Below, piece by piece: positions 22,930 through 35,499 of a stretch of DNA of 64,000 nucleotides. The DNA is taken from the NCBI GenBank assembly GCA_032433765.1, contig JAVIAB010000047.1, positions 13,658,107 to 13,722,106 on the forward strand, written 5' to 3'. The notes under the pieces are model-generated. The model saw only the letters and a program-made list of their open reading frames with translations, did no database searches and was not told the origin of the DNA. Positions within the stretch are counted from its first letter, which is position 1. The number at the start of each line of letters is the position of its first letter. The DNA comes from Megaustenia siamemsis (taxonomy: Eukaryota > Mollusca > Gastropoda > Stylommatophora > Ariophantidae). The position numbers and the translations under genes are program-made.

Positions 22930-24590
22930 TCTCTTCTACCTTTTAGCTCCCAGTGGAGCATAGGTCTTCAACAAACACTTTCCAAGTCGTTCTGTTTTTT
23001 GCAATTCTTTTAAGATCATTCCATGTCTTCCCCATCATCTTCATCTCTGCTTCAATCTGTCTTCTCCAAGAATTCCTTGGTCTTCCTCTTTGTCTTTTCC
23101 CCTGGGGATTCCAAAAAAGGGCCTGTTGTGTAATACTCTCAGTTGGTTTCCGTAGTGTGTGTCCTATCCATCGCCATCGTCTTCGCTGTATTTCTTTATC
23201 CACTGGTATTTGACCGGTACATTTCCATAATTCCACGTTTGTGACTTTGTCCTGCCATTTCCATCCCTTTATTCTGCGCAAGCATCCATTAATGAAAGTC
23301 TGTACCTCGTGATTGTCAATTTTGTTATTCTCCATGTTTCACAGCCATATAATAGAACCGACTTAACATTGGAGTTGAAAATTTGTATTTTTGTATTTAG
23401 CCTAATTTCTTTGGATTTCCATATGTTTCCCAGTGCAATGAAAGCTCCTCTTGCTTTTGATATCCTTATTTTGGTATCGTTTTCTGTTCCTCCCTCTTTA
23501 TCTATATTACTGCCCAGATATATATAAGATTGTACGTCTAGTAGAGGTATTTCTCCTAGTTTTATTTGGTTATTGCCAACTGCATTAATTCTCATAATGT
23601 TGGTCTTATCTCTATTAATCTTTAGTCCTAGCTGTTGTGATCTCTCATCTAATATACTCATTTTATCTTGCATCTGTTGGTGGCTGTGTGATAGGAGAGC
23701 TATGTCATCAGCAAAGTCTAAATCATCAAGTTGTTTGGTCAGTGACCACTGGATCCCATTTCTGTTGTTTTGAGTTATTTTCATAATCCAATCTATGGCC
23801 AGTAGAAAGAGAAATGGAGACAGAAGGCATCCTTGCCTTACTCCTGTTCTTATTTCAAATGCTTCTGTAAGCTGTCCTTCATGCACCACACTACATTTTG
23901 TTCCTTCATACATTGTTTTTATCAGGTTAATAAACTTTATGGGGATTCCATAATGACTCAGCAACTTCAAAGCATTCTTCTGTCTAAACTATCAAATGCC
24001 TTTTCGTAATCTATGAATCCAATATAAAGTGGGGATTTTAGTTCTAAACTTTGTTCAACTATTATACGTAGAGTAGTTATTTGATCAGCACATGATCTGT
24101 TCTTCCTAAAACCTGCTTGTTCATCTCTCAAGTGTTTCTCTATAGCCTCTTTTAGTCTCTCCAGAATGATTCTGCCTAATATTTTTCTGGCACTGATAGT
24201 AGCATAATTCCCCTATAATTTGTGCACTCCTGTAAACTTCCTTTCTTTGGTAGTTTGATCATATAACCTTCTCTCCAGTCTTTAGGTATTTCTTCCCTCT
24301 CCCAAATTTTATCCAATAGATTATGTAACATCTTGGTAGAGGTGATAATATCTGCTTTGATGGCTTCCGAAGGAATTTCATCTGGTCCTGTGGCTTTACC
24401 ATCTTTATTATATATATATACTTTATTAATGATGATGGTGATCTCGTGTATGGAGATCATCACAAAACGTTTTATCTTAAATTCTAGAAGATTATTTGAT
24501 GATAAAAATAACCTTACTGATTTCTCGGGTTCTTCTGGAGCAATACGATTTCTCCTATCAATGAATTCCGCCAATTATTAAAGGGACCCT
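22930..24590 (-). pseudogene. LINE family A, largest copy, reverse transcriptase with frameshifts
   Basis: About 1.66 kb in minus orientation inside a kinase intron. Frames 24574-24176, 23970-23269 and 23335-22943 carry successive RT parts: GPDEIPSEAIK, LPKKGSLQECTNYRGIMLLS, GVRQGCLLSPFLFLLAIDW, then FADDIALL (F in place of Y in the YADD box), KSVLLYGCETW, and the tail RWRWIGHTLRKPTE and GKRQRGRPRNSWRRQIEAEM. The frame changes near 23970-24176 and 23270-23335. No endonuclease domain is present, so it is 5'-truncated. Other copies: 31470-32166, 49870-50350, 43680-44095, 42290-42460, 51025-51260. Confidence 0.88.
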
Positions 24591-24599
24591 GACATCTTT

Positions 24600-25555
24600 A
24601 CCCAATCTGTTTTCATGCACTTGTACCAAAGAGAAAGATAAATAGATGGGGATATATATATATACATGACTTTCAAGAAAACTTTTATTTCAAGTAAATA
24701 TACAATCAAAACTTGTTGAAATTGTGTGATAAATATGGTGACCTGAGAAGCATTAACTCTTTGAGCGCGGAAGGTTTTTCTCAATCCAGCGGAAGAGATT
24801 TCAGGGACAAATTCTTGTTATGGTTTTAAATATCATCTACATGTTTATATTTACGAACACTTAATATATGATATCTGAATTTGTAGATAATAAAACAAGG
24901 AACTAGATTTCACCAGTACCAAGATGATGCAATACCTAGAAAAAAAATGGTTTGATGACAGTTTACAGTAATTAAATTGAGAGTGACGCACTGTGCGGCT
25001 AAACGTACGTGACCGAAATTGACATGAAGCGCATGGTGCGTCGAAACGTACGGAAAGCATTAACCTCACACTCAATCTATGTACACTCCTCCCATCAACA
25101 GGGGGCAGTGAAATGCAAGATGGCACTCACCCAACATCAACACAGCTGGTGATTGTTGACATTTTCTAAACAAACAGTGCTGTGTCTCCGCAACGTGCTT
25201 TCTAACGCAACTTTAATGTGAATCTGCCGACTAACAAGTCTATTCTGAAATGGTCTGCAGGAACGCATCACTCAAGCTGTAAACTCAATCACGCCGGATG
25301 TACTGCAGAGGGCCCGAGGTAGCTTATTTCATCGATTTTTCCCGAGCAACGGCCGAGGCGCATATCATATGTGTGAGTGTGTGATACCGATTGATACACA
25401 TGACACTTTATGAGTTGATACAATGATCGACATCGATATATAAGACGATTGCAACAAGTTTGTATTGTAATAACTATTCGAAATGAAGGAGTGTTTTTGT
25501 GGACTGCCTTTGTCACACATACAGGCAGACATCATAGCCAAACAGACATACAAAC
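24600..25555. other. Intronic stretch without recognised features
   Basis: No convincing ORF, splice-flanked kinase segment or repeat. Contains a short TATATA run at 24652. Confidence 0.5.
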
Positions 25556-25558
25556 ACA

Positions 25559-25756
<198 letters not shown>

Positions 25757-26019
25757 TGGTAGAGATTTTAAAAAAGGGGAAGCAACTGACATAAAGGTAA
25801 GAGTTAATGGGCATGCAATGACATGCGATATAGATTAGTCGCACTTAAGGGGAATGAAGAGAGCAAGGCGAACTGGGAGATAAAACGTAAAGGACTTAGA
25901 TGAAAAGGGAAAAATGAAATCGTCTTGTGGTTGTGTCGCCCTGGATCCAATGGTGTAATAAATTGGTCAAATCGGAATGGTCTGGTCATCTGATTTGGTC
26001 CCATGGTGGTCTGATTTCT

Positions 26020-26680
26020 TGGTCGTCCGATCTTGTCGCATGATGGTCTGTTATGGCCGTCTGGTCTCGTGGGCTGGTCTGGTCGTCTGGTTTAGTCCCG
26101 TGGTGGTCTGATTTCGCTATCTGATTGTTTGGTTGTCCGATCTTGTCGCATGATGGTCTGTTATGGCCGTCTGGTCTCGTAAGGTGTTGTCTGGTGGGCT
26201 GACCTGATGGACTGGTCTGGTCTCGTAGGTGTTGTCTGGTGGTCTGACCTGATGGACTGGTCTGGTCTCGTAAGGTGTTATCTGGTGGGCTGACCTGATG
26301 GACTGGTCTGGTCTCGTAGGTGTTGTCTGGTGGGCTGACCTGATGGACTGGTCTGGTCTCGTAAGGTGTTGTCTGGTGGGCTGACCTGATGGACTGGTCT
26401 GGTCTCGTAGGTGTTGTCTGGTGGGCTGACCTGATGGACTGGTCTGGTCTCGTAAGGTGTTGTCTGGTGGGCTGACCTGATGGACTGGTCTGGTCTCGTA
26501 GGTGTTGTCTGGTGGGCTGACCTGATGGACTGGTCTGGTCTCGTAGGTGTTGTCTGGTGGGCTGACCTGATGGACTGGTCTGGTCTCGTAGGTGTTGTCT
26601 GGTGGGCTGACCTGATGGACTGGTCTGGTCTCGTAGGTGTTGTCTGGTGGGCTGACCTGATGGACTGGTCTGGTCTTCTG
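26020..26680. repeat. 45/46-bp minisatellite, about 11 copies, with older related block
   Basis: Unit tctcgtaggtgttgtctggt followed by gggctgacctgatggactgg and tctgg; units with gtaagg are one base longer, and the two lengths alternate at first. At the left, 26027-26078 and 26133-26182 are a separate longer direct repeat of the same composition. Confidence 0.93.
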
Positions 26681-26907
26681 TGCTTGTTTTCTGGTGGCCT
26701 GGAGGTTTGGTCATGTTGTTGTATTATCATGTGGTCTAGTTATCTCGTCTGATAAATGGTGGATTGGTCTGCGATGGTCGTCCAACAGGTTCCATTCTTT
26801 TAATCTCAATCATTATCATGTCTTGTGTCCTTTGCAGAACTTCGTATTCATCACAGCCCGTCTCAAAGAATCTCTGTCTCTAGTCAGATCTCGTACTTCT
26901 ATTGTTG

Positions 26908-26940
<33 letters not shown>
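26908..26940. repeat. (CT)n microsatellite
   Basis: About 15 CT units. Confidence 0.95.
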
Positions 26941-26941
<1 letters not shown>

Positions 26942-26994
26942 GATCAAGACTCAATCAGAGTAGGATTCCAGACTCTCCCATGAAGTCATCTGTC

Positions 26995-27345
26995 TGTTTA
27001 AGTGAATCGATTGCCCCATATAGTTTTTTTTTCCAGGGCGGTGGGCGTGGACCACATTGCTCTTCTCAGGTCATATTCAAAGTCTTTGATGTTTTTAAAC
27101 CATCTTCTTCTTGGTTTGCGCCTATCTTGTCTTCCAGGAACCATGCCTCCATTATTGTTCTTTCCAGCCTGCTGCATCTTTTGACATATCCGTAGTATTT
27201 TAACTTTCACTGTTGTATGGTGTTCATAAGCCAGTTTGTTTTTAAATGTTTAAATCTATTAATATGTCTTCATTGAAATTGTTCAATATCCCAGATTTGT
27301 TGAGAATTTTTCTGCAGCAATTTGTTTTGAATAAATCGATTTTCT
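26995..27345 (-). pseudogene. LINE tail fragment
   Basis: Minus frame 27210-26998 has RICQKMQQAGKNNNG and RRKPRRRWFKNIKDFEYDLR, resembling the RGRPxxRWxDxIKxD tail of LINE reverse transcriptases. No RT domain. Family not assigned. Confidence 0.5.
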
Positions 27346-27347
27346 TT

Positions 27348-27846
27348 CATAATCTCAACAATATGACTAAGAATCATCATGAGACGTGTAAGGAACAAAG
27401 TAAAACCAGAAATAAATGAGGAACAATGTGGATTTATGGCAGGAAAGGGCACCAATAATGTATTATACATCATGAGAACATTGATAGAAAGAGCAATATA
27501 GGTAAATTGATCTATATATGTGCTTTGTAGACTACACAAAAGCATTTGACAAGTTAAAGCATGTGCAAATAATCAATATGCTGAAGAAATTATACATTAT
27601 GGCAAGGATCTGCGAATCATAAAAAACCATGCATTGGCTACAAAGAGAAGCCATAAGAAATAGCAATCAAACAGGAGAGTTCCAATATATAAAACACATA
27701 GTCAGACAAGGCTGTATTCTGTCACCGGATTTGTTTTCACTTTACAACGAAAATATTATGAGATCAATAGTAGACAAAAAAGGAATTGAAGTCAACAGTC
27801 ATAACATAAACAATTTGTGATATGCAGATGACACAGTCTTAATAGC

Positions 27847-27898
<52 letters not shown>

Positions 27899-28662
27899 CT
27901 ACAAGAACTGATAGATATAATAGTAAAAGAAAGCAACAAGAAAGGTCTCAGGCTGAATAGTAAGAAAACAGAAGTAATGATCAAATCGAAAAAACAATCA
28001 TCACCAGCATGCAGCATAAAAATAAACAGGACAAATCTGAAACAAGTGCAACGCGTCAAGTACTTGGGAACAATAATAACATCGGATGGAAGATGCACCT
28101 TAGAAATAAAAGGTAGAATAACTCAGGGTCAAAATAGCATATCAGAAAGTGAAAAACGTCTTATGCAACAAAAATATGTCATTTGAAGTGAGAAAGTTAT
28201 TTCATCGAAAATATAGAAAACACAGAAGCATTTCTGACTAACTGAAGCGAATCATGAACAGTAAAGAAACAAATGAAAAGATGATTAGAGGCCCCTGAGA
28301 TGGAATTTCTCAGAAGAATGTTGAAAGTTCCCTGGACAGCTAAAAAGACCAATGAGGAAATTCTCAAAGAGGCCAACACAAAAAGGGAGCTCCTTAGAAA
28401 CATCAGAAAGAAACAATCAATATTTTTCTGGCACATCATGAGAAGAGAAAAGTTGGAATACTTGGTTACAACTGATAAAATAGGGTGAAAGAGAGATCGC
28501 GGACGACACCGAGAGAAAATACTAGATAGCTTGGTGTCAAGGCATGGAAAACAGTCAACAGCAGAATTGATACGATGTACTGTGGATAGAAGATTATGGA
28601 AAGACATGATCGCCTACGCCAATTGGTATGGCACATAATGATGATGATGTCCATAATCTCAA
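27348..28662 (+). pseudogene. LINE family B copy with target duplication, close to a kinase splice donor
   Basis: Insert 27359-28651 encodes EEQCGFMAGKGTNNVLYIMR, VRQGCILSPDLFSLY, YADDTVLIA, FLRRMLKVPWTAKKTNEE, NIRKKQSIFFWHIMRREKLE and the RDRGRHREKILDSL tail, with several stops (one directly before YADD). Ends (GATGAT). The sequence cataatctcaa is duplicated exactly at 27348-27358 and 28652-28662. Oriented antisense to the kinase gene. Confidence 0.9.
27849..27893. repeat. (GA)n expansion inside the LINE RT region
   Basis: About 21 GA units directly after the YADD box, where the sister copy at about 9995 has only gagacagagaac. Confidence 0.92.
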
Positions 28663-28692
28663 TGACCCTTCTTAAATAATCGTTTGACTTAC

Positions 28693-28902
28693 CGGATGTA
28701 TGCTTTTGATGTTTTGTGACGTCACATCCATTGGCTCCAGATTTGGGAAATGAGGAAATTGCCAGACTTGCATCGACATCGGATCTCTGGTGTTGTCTCG
28801 AGCTGGCGGTAGAAGCAAGCCAGGGATGGGCGATCATGACGCTAGACGTGATTCTATGACCGTCCATAGGCTCCAACATCTTGGACAGTAAGCTCGAGCA
28901 TT
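28693..28902 (-). CDS. Kinase exon: end of kinase domain (HPWL) and linker
   Basis: Exon of 210 bp; acceptor tcttcgatggagacag at 28903; donor ATCCG/gtaagt at 28693-28692. Starts AA, completing Glu, and reads ECSSLLSKMLEP-MDGHRITSSVMIAHPWL, the alpha-H/alpha-I end of the kinase fold with the R-I-T and HPWL signatures. After HPWLA comes a Ser-rich, low-complexity linker ending KHTS. It leaves G, completed by AA of the terminal exon. A LINE insertion lies only about 31 bp beyond the donor (duplicated target 28652-28662). Confidence 0.9.
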
Positions 28903-29030
28903 CTGTCTCCATCGAAGAAAAGACACATAATATCGTTCCAAAATTAGCGGACACTTTGAAGTGATTTTATGTGTGTGTGTTCAAGAGTGAGCGGGCGCGC
29001 GCGTGTGTATTTAACTCTTCCCAAACTGTT

Positions 29031-29314
29031 CGACGCAACATGTAAGTAAAGTAAAGTACCCCCGTCACACCAAGTGGCGTATAGGGAAATATGGTGTTAG
29101 TGACCCTATATTTTACAGACCTTCAGCACATGATTTTTGGGTAATGTGGTCGGTATTACGCCCGTGCTGCTTTACTTTCCCAGAAAAAAATCCGGTACCA
29201 ATTTAAGGCTGGGTGAACCCGGAAGCCGTCGGTTGGGATCGAACCCTACCCCTTGTCCGTGGTAGTCCAGTTCACTAACCACTGAGCTATCGCGGCTCCC
29301 CGACGCACCATGTA
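29031..29314 (-). mobile_element. SINE family 1, minus copy
   Basis: Body 29045-29300, tail (reverse) agtaaagtaaagtacc at left and head at right (actaaccactgagctatcgc). 14-bp duplication cgacgcaacatgta (29031-29044) versus cgacgcaccatgta (29301-29314). It lies about 130 bp upstream of the 210-bp kinase exon, in the intron. Confidence 0.92.
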
Positions 29315-29419
29315 CCTTGCCAATTTTTGTCGCGTACTCTGCGCCGCACAGTACGTCACTCTAAACATGATTAGTGTAAACTGTCAACGAACCATATTCT
29401 ATTTACATATCTTGTATAA

Positions 29420-29705
29420 TCTACCAGTTGGCGTAGGTGATCATGTCCTTCCACAATCGTCTATCTATAGTGCATCGTATCAGCTCTGCTGTTGACTGTT
29501 TTCCATGCCATGACAACAAGCTATCCAGTATTTTCTCTCTTTGTCGTCCGCGATCTCTCTTTCCTTTTATTTTGCCAGTTGTAATCAAGTGTTCCAACTT
29601 TCCTCTTCTCATGATGTGCCCGAAAAATGTTTATTTCTTCTTTCTGATGTTTTTTAGGAGCTCCCTTTTCGTGTTGGCCTCTTTGAGAACTTCCTCATCT
29701 TAGTA
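29420..29705 (-). pseudogene. LINE family B 3' fragment
   Basis: Minus frame 29612-29421: LITTGKIKGKRDRGRQREK, STAELIRCTIDRRLWKDM. Only the tail is present, and the GATGAT end is lost. Confidence 0.8.
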
Positions 29706-30107
29706 TTGGTGAAATATAATTCCTTGTTTAATTATCTTAAAACTCATATATAATGTGTTATGTGTTAGATAAGTATAGACATGTAGATTAAAATTTAAAA
29801 ACATGAAAAAGTTTGTCTTTGGAATCTCTATCGCTAAATTGATAAAAACTTTCCGCACTGAAAATTTAAGATTTGATAATTAAGGAGCTATCAAATCGCG
29901 TTGTTATCATGCAGATATATAGATAACCAAGCAGGCAGGAACATTAAGAGCACCTGTGTTTATAGCATTGCGTCTTGCTGGTATAGAATGTATGTTCTCT
30001 TATAATTACGTTTATTATCATCGTCATCATCATCATTATTATCAATGGCTATATATTCGCTTTGTTCAAAGTTCAATCGAACAAAATGTTATCAGTTTAC
30101 TTTACAA
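29706..30107. other. AT-rich intronic stretch
   Basis: No ORF beyond the array read-through and no recognised element; short CATCAT run near 30020. Confidence 0.55.
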
Positions 30108-31130
30108 GCAATCACACATCATTTATTCACAATCACACATCATTTATTTACAATCACACATCATTTATTCACAATCACACATCATTTATTTACAATCACA
30201 CATCATTTATTCACAATCACACATCATTTATTCACAATCACACATCATTTATTTACAATCACACATCATTTATTCATAATCACACATCATTTATTTACAA
30301 TCACACATCATTTATTCACAATCACACATCATTTATTAACAATCACACATCATTTATTTACAATCACACATCATTTATTCACAATCACACATCATTTATT
30401 CACAATCACACATCATTTATTCACAATCACACATCATTTATTCACAATCACACATCATTTATTTACAATCACACATCATTTATTCACAATCACACATCAT
30501 TTATTCACAATCACACATCATTTATTCACAATCACACATCATTTATTCACAATCACAAATCATTTATTCACAATCACACATCATTTATTCACAATCACAC
30601 ATCATTTATTCACAATCACACATCATTTATTCACAATCGCACATCATTTATTAACAATCACAAATCATTTATTCACAATCACACATAGTTTATTCACAAT
30701 CACACATAATTTATTCACAATCGCACATCATTTATTAACAATCACAAATCATTTATTCACAATCACACATAGTTTATTCACAATCACACATCATTTATTC
30801 ACAATCACACATCATTTATTCACGATCACACATCATTTATTCACAATCACACATCATTTATTCAAAATAACACATAGTTTATTAACAATCACACATCATT
30901 TATTCACAATCACACATCATTTATTCACAATCACACATAGTTTATTCACAATCATACATAGTTTATTCACAATCACATATCATTTATTCACAATCACACA
31001 TCATTTATTCACAATCACACATACTTTATTCACAATCACACATGACTGATTCACAATCACACATGATTTATTCAGAGATCACACGTGATTTATTAATGAT
31101 CACACATGATTTATTCACGGTCACTCAATC
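30108..31130. repeat. 21-bp minisatellite, about 48 copies
   Basis: Unit acaatcacacatcatttatt plus c. Very regular at first, with more substitutions after 30640. 21 is a multiple of three, so several long frames (THHLFTI, NHTSFIH) are open on +; these are not genes. Confidence 0.97.
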
Positions 31131-31139
31131 TTCCACTTA

Positions 31140-31470
31140 GAGCACATTTAAAAAAAATAAAAATAAAACATTTTTTTTACCTCAGCTTTCATCTATTCAT
31201 CACTCACTCGTAATTATTCATCATTCCCTCACTCATAATTCATTTATTAATTCCTCATTTTTCACTCTTTCATTCATAATTGATTTAGATATTCTTCATT
31301 TTTCATTCTGTCACTCAATATTTTATTTATCCACTCCTAATTTTTCATTAAGTCGCTCGTAATTGACATATCCATTCCTCATTTTTCATTAAAACCCTCA
31401 TAATTATTAAATTAGTCATCTCTCATTTACTGATTATTCTGTCACTCATAATTTATCTGTTCTTCATTCT
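31140..31470. repeat. Degenerate TCATTCATT-like low-complexity tract
   Basis: Loosely repeated (ttcattcctcatttttcatt)-type sequence with no fixed period. Confidence 0.6.
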
Positions 31471-32166
31471 TCCTCTACCTTTCAGCTCCCTGTGGAGCAT
31501 AGGTCTTCAACAAACACTTTTCAAGCCCCTCTGTTTCTTGCCATTCTATTAATATCATTCCATGTCTTCCCAATCATTTTCATCTCTGCTTCTGAATTTC
31601 TTGGTCTTCCTCTTTGCCTTTTCCCATGGGGATTCCAAAAAGGGCCTGTTGTGCAATACTCTCAGTTGGCTTCCGCAGTGTGTGTCCTATCCAGCGCCAT
31701 CGTCTTCGCTGTATCTCTTTATCCACTGGTGTTTGACTGGTACATTTCCATAATTCTATGTTAGTGAATTTGTCCTGCCATTTCCATCTTTTTATTCTGC
31801 GTAAGCATCCATTAATGAAAGTCTATATCTTCATGATTGTCAATTTTATTGTTCTCCATGTTTTACAGCCATATAATAGGACTGACTTAACATTGGAGTT
31901 GAAAATTTTTATTTTAGTATTTAACCTAATGTCTTTGGACTTCCATAAGTTTCCCAGTGCAACGAAAGCTCCTCTTGCTTTTGATATCCTTATCTTGGTA
32001 TCATTTTTCTGTTCCTCCCTCTTTATCTATATTACTGCCCAGATATATGTAAGATTGTAAGTCTAGTAGAGGTATTTCTCCTAATTTTATTTGGTTATTG
32101 CCAACTGTATTAATTCTCATAATGTTGGTCTTATCTCTATTAATCTTCGGTCCCAGCTGTTGTGAT
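31470..32166 (-). pseudogene. LINE family A 3' copy
   Basis: Closely parallels 22935-23640: ctcccwgtggagcataggtc at the 3' end, then the reverse of WRWIGHTL, KMIGKTWNDINRMARNR and KSVLLYG segments. Breaks off at 32166 within the region encoding QQLGxKINRDKT. Confidence 0.85.
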
Positions 32167-32169
32167 CTT

Positions 32170-34080
32170 TATTTACTTATTTTTATAATTTTTATATGAA
32201 TTGATTTATCCATTCCTCATTTTTTTCATTGAAACGTTCATGATTATTAAATTACTCATCTCTCATTTACTGATTATTCTGTCACTCATAATGTATCTAT
32301 TCTTTATTCAATCACTCATAATTCAACCGCGCATCATTTATCTACTAAGTATTGGGTAACAACACATTTCAATCGCCGAACTCACTTTTTCTTCATTTAT
32401 TCATTCAAACAAGAAACTCAATCATTCATTCATTCCTTTCTTGATCTCACTTTAATATACTCTCTGACTTCATAAATTATTCTTTCACTCAATCATTTTC
32501 TTATTGAGTGAGTATCTGACCCACTCAGTCATTCTTTCACTCACTCAATTATTTCATTCATTCCTTTCTCGATCTCACTTTAATATACTTACTGAATTCA
32601 TAAATTATTCTTTCACTCAATCGCTTTCTTATTGAATCGCCGACCCACTCAGTCATTCTTTCACTCACTCAATTATTGTATTCATTCATTCACTCATTCA
32701 TTCATTCATTTTCCTCTTGGGCCGATGACAGTACATATAGCGGAAGACATAGTTCTCCATGAATGACAATCTGCTGCTAGTTCTTGTAGTTCTTGCTTGT
32801 TTCTTAGTTCCATGATTGACTTTTATTGTGGTTGTTCTGTGTAAACTTAATCGTTTCAACTACTCAATCATTATTTCGCTCAATTTACTTATTGATTCAT
32901 ACAATCATTTTGTAATTAATTCTTATCCCTCATTGTTCATTCATTCATTGACTTTCTCATTCATTCTTTCACTTACTTTCGATTCATTCATTGACTTTCT
33001 CATTCATTCTTTCACTCACTTTTGATTCATTCATTGACTTCCTCATTCATTCTTTCACTCACTTTTGATTAATTCATTAACTTCTTCATTCATTCTTTCA
33101 CTTACTTTTGATTCATTCATTGACTTCTTCATTCATTCTTTCACTTACTTTTGATTCATTCATTGACTTCCTCATTCATTCTTTCACTCACTTTTGATTC
33201 ATTCATTGACTTTCTCATTCATTCTTTCACTCACTTTTGATTCATTCATTACTTCCTCATTCAGTCTTTCACTTACTTTTGATTCATTCATTAACTTCCT
33301 CATTCATTCTTTCACTTACTTTCGATTCATTCATTGACTTTCTCATTCATTCTTTCACTCACTTTTGATTCATTCATTGACTTCTTCATTCATTCTTTCA
33401 CTTACTTTTGATTCATTCATTGACTTCCTCATTCATTCTTTCACTCACTTTTGATTCATTCATTGACTTTCTCATTCATTCTTTCACTCACTTTTGATTC
33501 ATTCATTAACTTCCTCATTCAGTCTTTCACTTACTTTTGATTCATTCATTAACTTCCTCATTCATTCTTTCACTTACTTTCGATTCATTCATTGACTTTC
33601 TCATTCATTATTTCACTCACTTTTGATTCATTAATTGACTTCCTCATTCATTCTTTCACTCACTGTTGATTCATTCATTGTCTTCCTCATTCATTCTTTC
33701 CCTCACTGTTGATTCATTCATTGACTTCCTCATTCATTTTTTCACTCACTGTTGATTCATTCATTAACTTCCTCATTCATTCTTTCACTCACTGTTGATT
33801 CATTCATTGACTCCCTCATTCATTCTTTCACTCACTGTTGATTCATTCATTGTCTTCCTCATTCATTCTTTCACTCACTGTTGATTCATTCATTAACTTC
33901 CTCATTCATTGTTTCACTCACTGTTGATTCATTCATTGACTTCCTCATTCATTCTTTCACTCACTTTTGATTCATTCATTGTCTTCCTCATTCATTCTTT
34001 CACTCACTGTTGATTCATTCATTGTCTTCCTCATTCATTCTTTCACTCACTGTTGATTCATTCATTGAATTTCTCAGTAA
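32170..34080. repeat. About 43-bp TTCA-rich minisatellite, best from 32920, about 27 copies
   Basis: Unit ttcattcattgacttcctca followed by ttcattctttcactcacttt and tga. The left part (32170-32915) is degenerate with longer periods. Later units change cttttga to ctgttga. Confidence 0.9.
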
Positions 34081-34273
34081 TTTTTTTGCTCATTTCCTGA
34101 TTTACTCAATTTTTCTAATTACTTGGAATTCAGCATCCGGTGTTTTATAAGATGGAGATATTATAGTATATATATATTTCAATAACTCAATTCATTATTT
34201 ATTCTTTCGCTCACTTACTGTTCCTCATACCCATTCACTAGGTCATTCACTGATTCATGAATCATAAATCACA

Positions 34274-34632
34274 TCAATTCTTAAATGAATCACTCACTCA
34301 CTCACTCACTCACTCACTCACTCACTCACTCACTCACTCACTCACTCACTCACTCACTCACTCACTCACTCTATTCTACACTACTCTAATCCACTCGCTT
34401 ACTCACATAATTTCACATTGATTGATCGAATGATTGATTACCTTGCTGAATAATTGTTTATCTTACTGAATTATTTGACTGAGTGACTTCTGACTCTCTC
34501 GCTCGCTCGCTCGCTCACTCACTCACTCACTCACTCACTCACTCACTCACTCACTCACTCACTCACTCACAAAGCCTTTCGCCTCTTAATTCTTATACTC
34601 ACTCACTCACTCACTCACTCACATTCACTCAC
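34274..34632. repeat. (CACT)n microsatellites continuous with a kinase 5' splice site
   Basis: About 25 CACT units at 34274-34373, about 15 more at 34510-34570 and six at 34596-34621, then cattcactcac. On the minus strand this is (GTGA)n, and the first intron bases after the 125-bp exon are gtgagtgaatgtgagtgagt, part of the tract. Every GTGAGT in it is itself a consensus donor. Confidence 0.95.
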
Positions 34633-34757
34633 CGGGTGACAAGAAAGGTGGCAGGCGGCAACCCTTCAAAACTAGTTCCCTTAGTTCACCCAAGGAACTA
34701 CCTACTCCAGGATAGAATGGTAGCCGACCCACCAACATAGCGTACATGCAGACACCT
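34633..34757 (-). CDS. Kinase exon: alpha-F to alpha-G region
   Basis: Exon of 125 bp; acceptor attcattcctcag at 34758; donor CACCCG/gtgagt at 34633-34632. It starts with A, completing Leu of WSLG, and encodes GVCMYAMLVGRLPF, then a loop with GELRELVLKG and LPPFLSPG. This is the C-lobe stretch after DIWSLG up to the residues before alpha-H. MYAML-x-G-x-LPF resembles HUNK from family memory. It leaves G for the next exon (G+AA = Glu). The donor is continuous with a (GTGA)n tract; see the microsatellite entry. Confidence 0.92.
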
Positions 34758-34769
34758 CTGAGGAATGAA

Positions 34770-35105
34770 TGAATATTTCTTATGTAACTCGGACTAGGAT
34801 ACACACATACTGGCATGTGACACGATCCAAGTAAATGCACTACATATAAATAAGATAACAATCAAATAAAAACAATTATTATGTTATAGAAATAAAAAGC
34901 ATGCAATAATTCAATGCAATATTATCAATCGAAAGTAATGTAAAGCAATGATAGCATTTATATACATACATACATACATACATACATACACACATGTATA
35001 TATATATATATCGTAAAAACATAACATAAAATAGCGTAATATAGCTTTTCATGATATGCCAGAACATAAAATATGACATTTTAAGCTATGACACATGGTA
35101 TATAA
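34770..35105. other. AT-rich intronic stretch
   Basis: Contains a (CATA)n run at 34968-34993 and a (TA)n run near 35000; otherwise nothing recognised. Confidence 0.6.
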
Positions 35106-35107
35106 AA

Positions 35108-35330
35108 AAAAATGTAAAGAGCCCCCGTCACGCCAAGTGGCAGATAGAGAATATGGTGTTAGTGACCCTATATTTTACAGACCTTCAGCACATGGTTTTT
35201 GGGGTAATGTGGTTGTAATTACGCCCGTGCCACTTTACTTTTCCAGAAAAAAATCCGGTACCCTTTTAAGACTGGGTGAACCCGGAAGCCGTAGGTTGAG
35301 CTCGAACCCTACCCCTTGTCCGTCGTAGTT
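35108..35330 (-). mobile_element. SINE family 1, minus copy lacking part of its head
   Basis: Has tail and body (gtcacgccaagtgg, ggggtaatgtggtt, gggtgaacccggaagccg, cgaaccctacc) but stops at tccgtcgtagt, before box A. Replaced by unrelated sequence. Confidence 0.85.
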
Positions 35331-35499
35331 TGTTTTGTCTTTCTATTAGTTTAGCTTCTCCATACCGTTTTTTGTTGTTTCCACATGAAGACCTATGTGG
35401 GATTCTCCATCGTCCACCAAGAACCCAATGACCGGTGTTCTTCCAACACCTTCTCGTTAAAACAAAAAAGCTTCAAGTGAACTCAAATGACGGATATTT

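Noticed and set aside
24851..25126. 91-residue minus frame as a gene
   Set aside because: No recognisable domain, biased composition and no splice-supported neighbour in the kinase intron.
25986..26752. Open frames on both strands in the 45/46-bp array
   Set aside because: Both strands are open because of unit composition; the frame changes with the 45/46 alternation.
30045..31049. Long + strand frames in the 21-bp array (THHLFTI repeats)
   Set aside because: The period is a multiple of three and the unit lacks stops in several frames at once; no start context, splice partner or selection signal.
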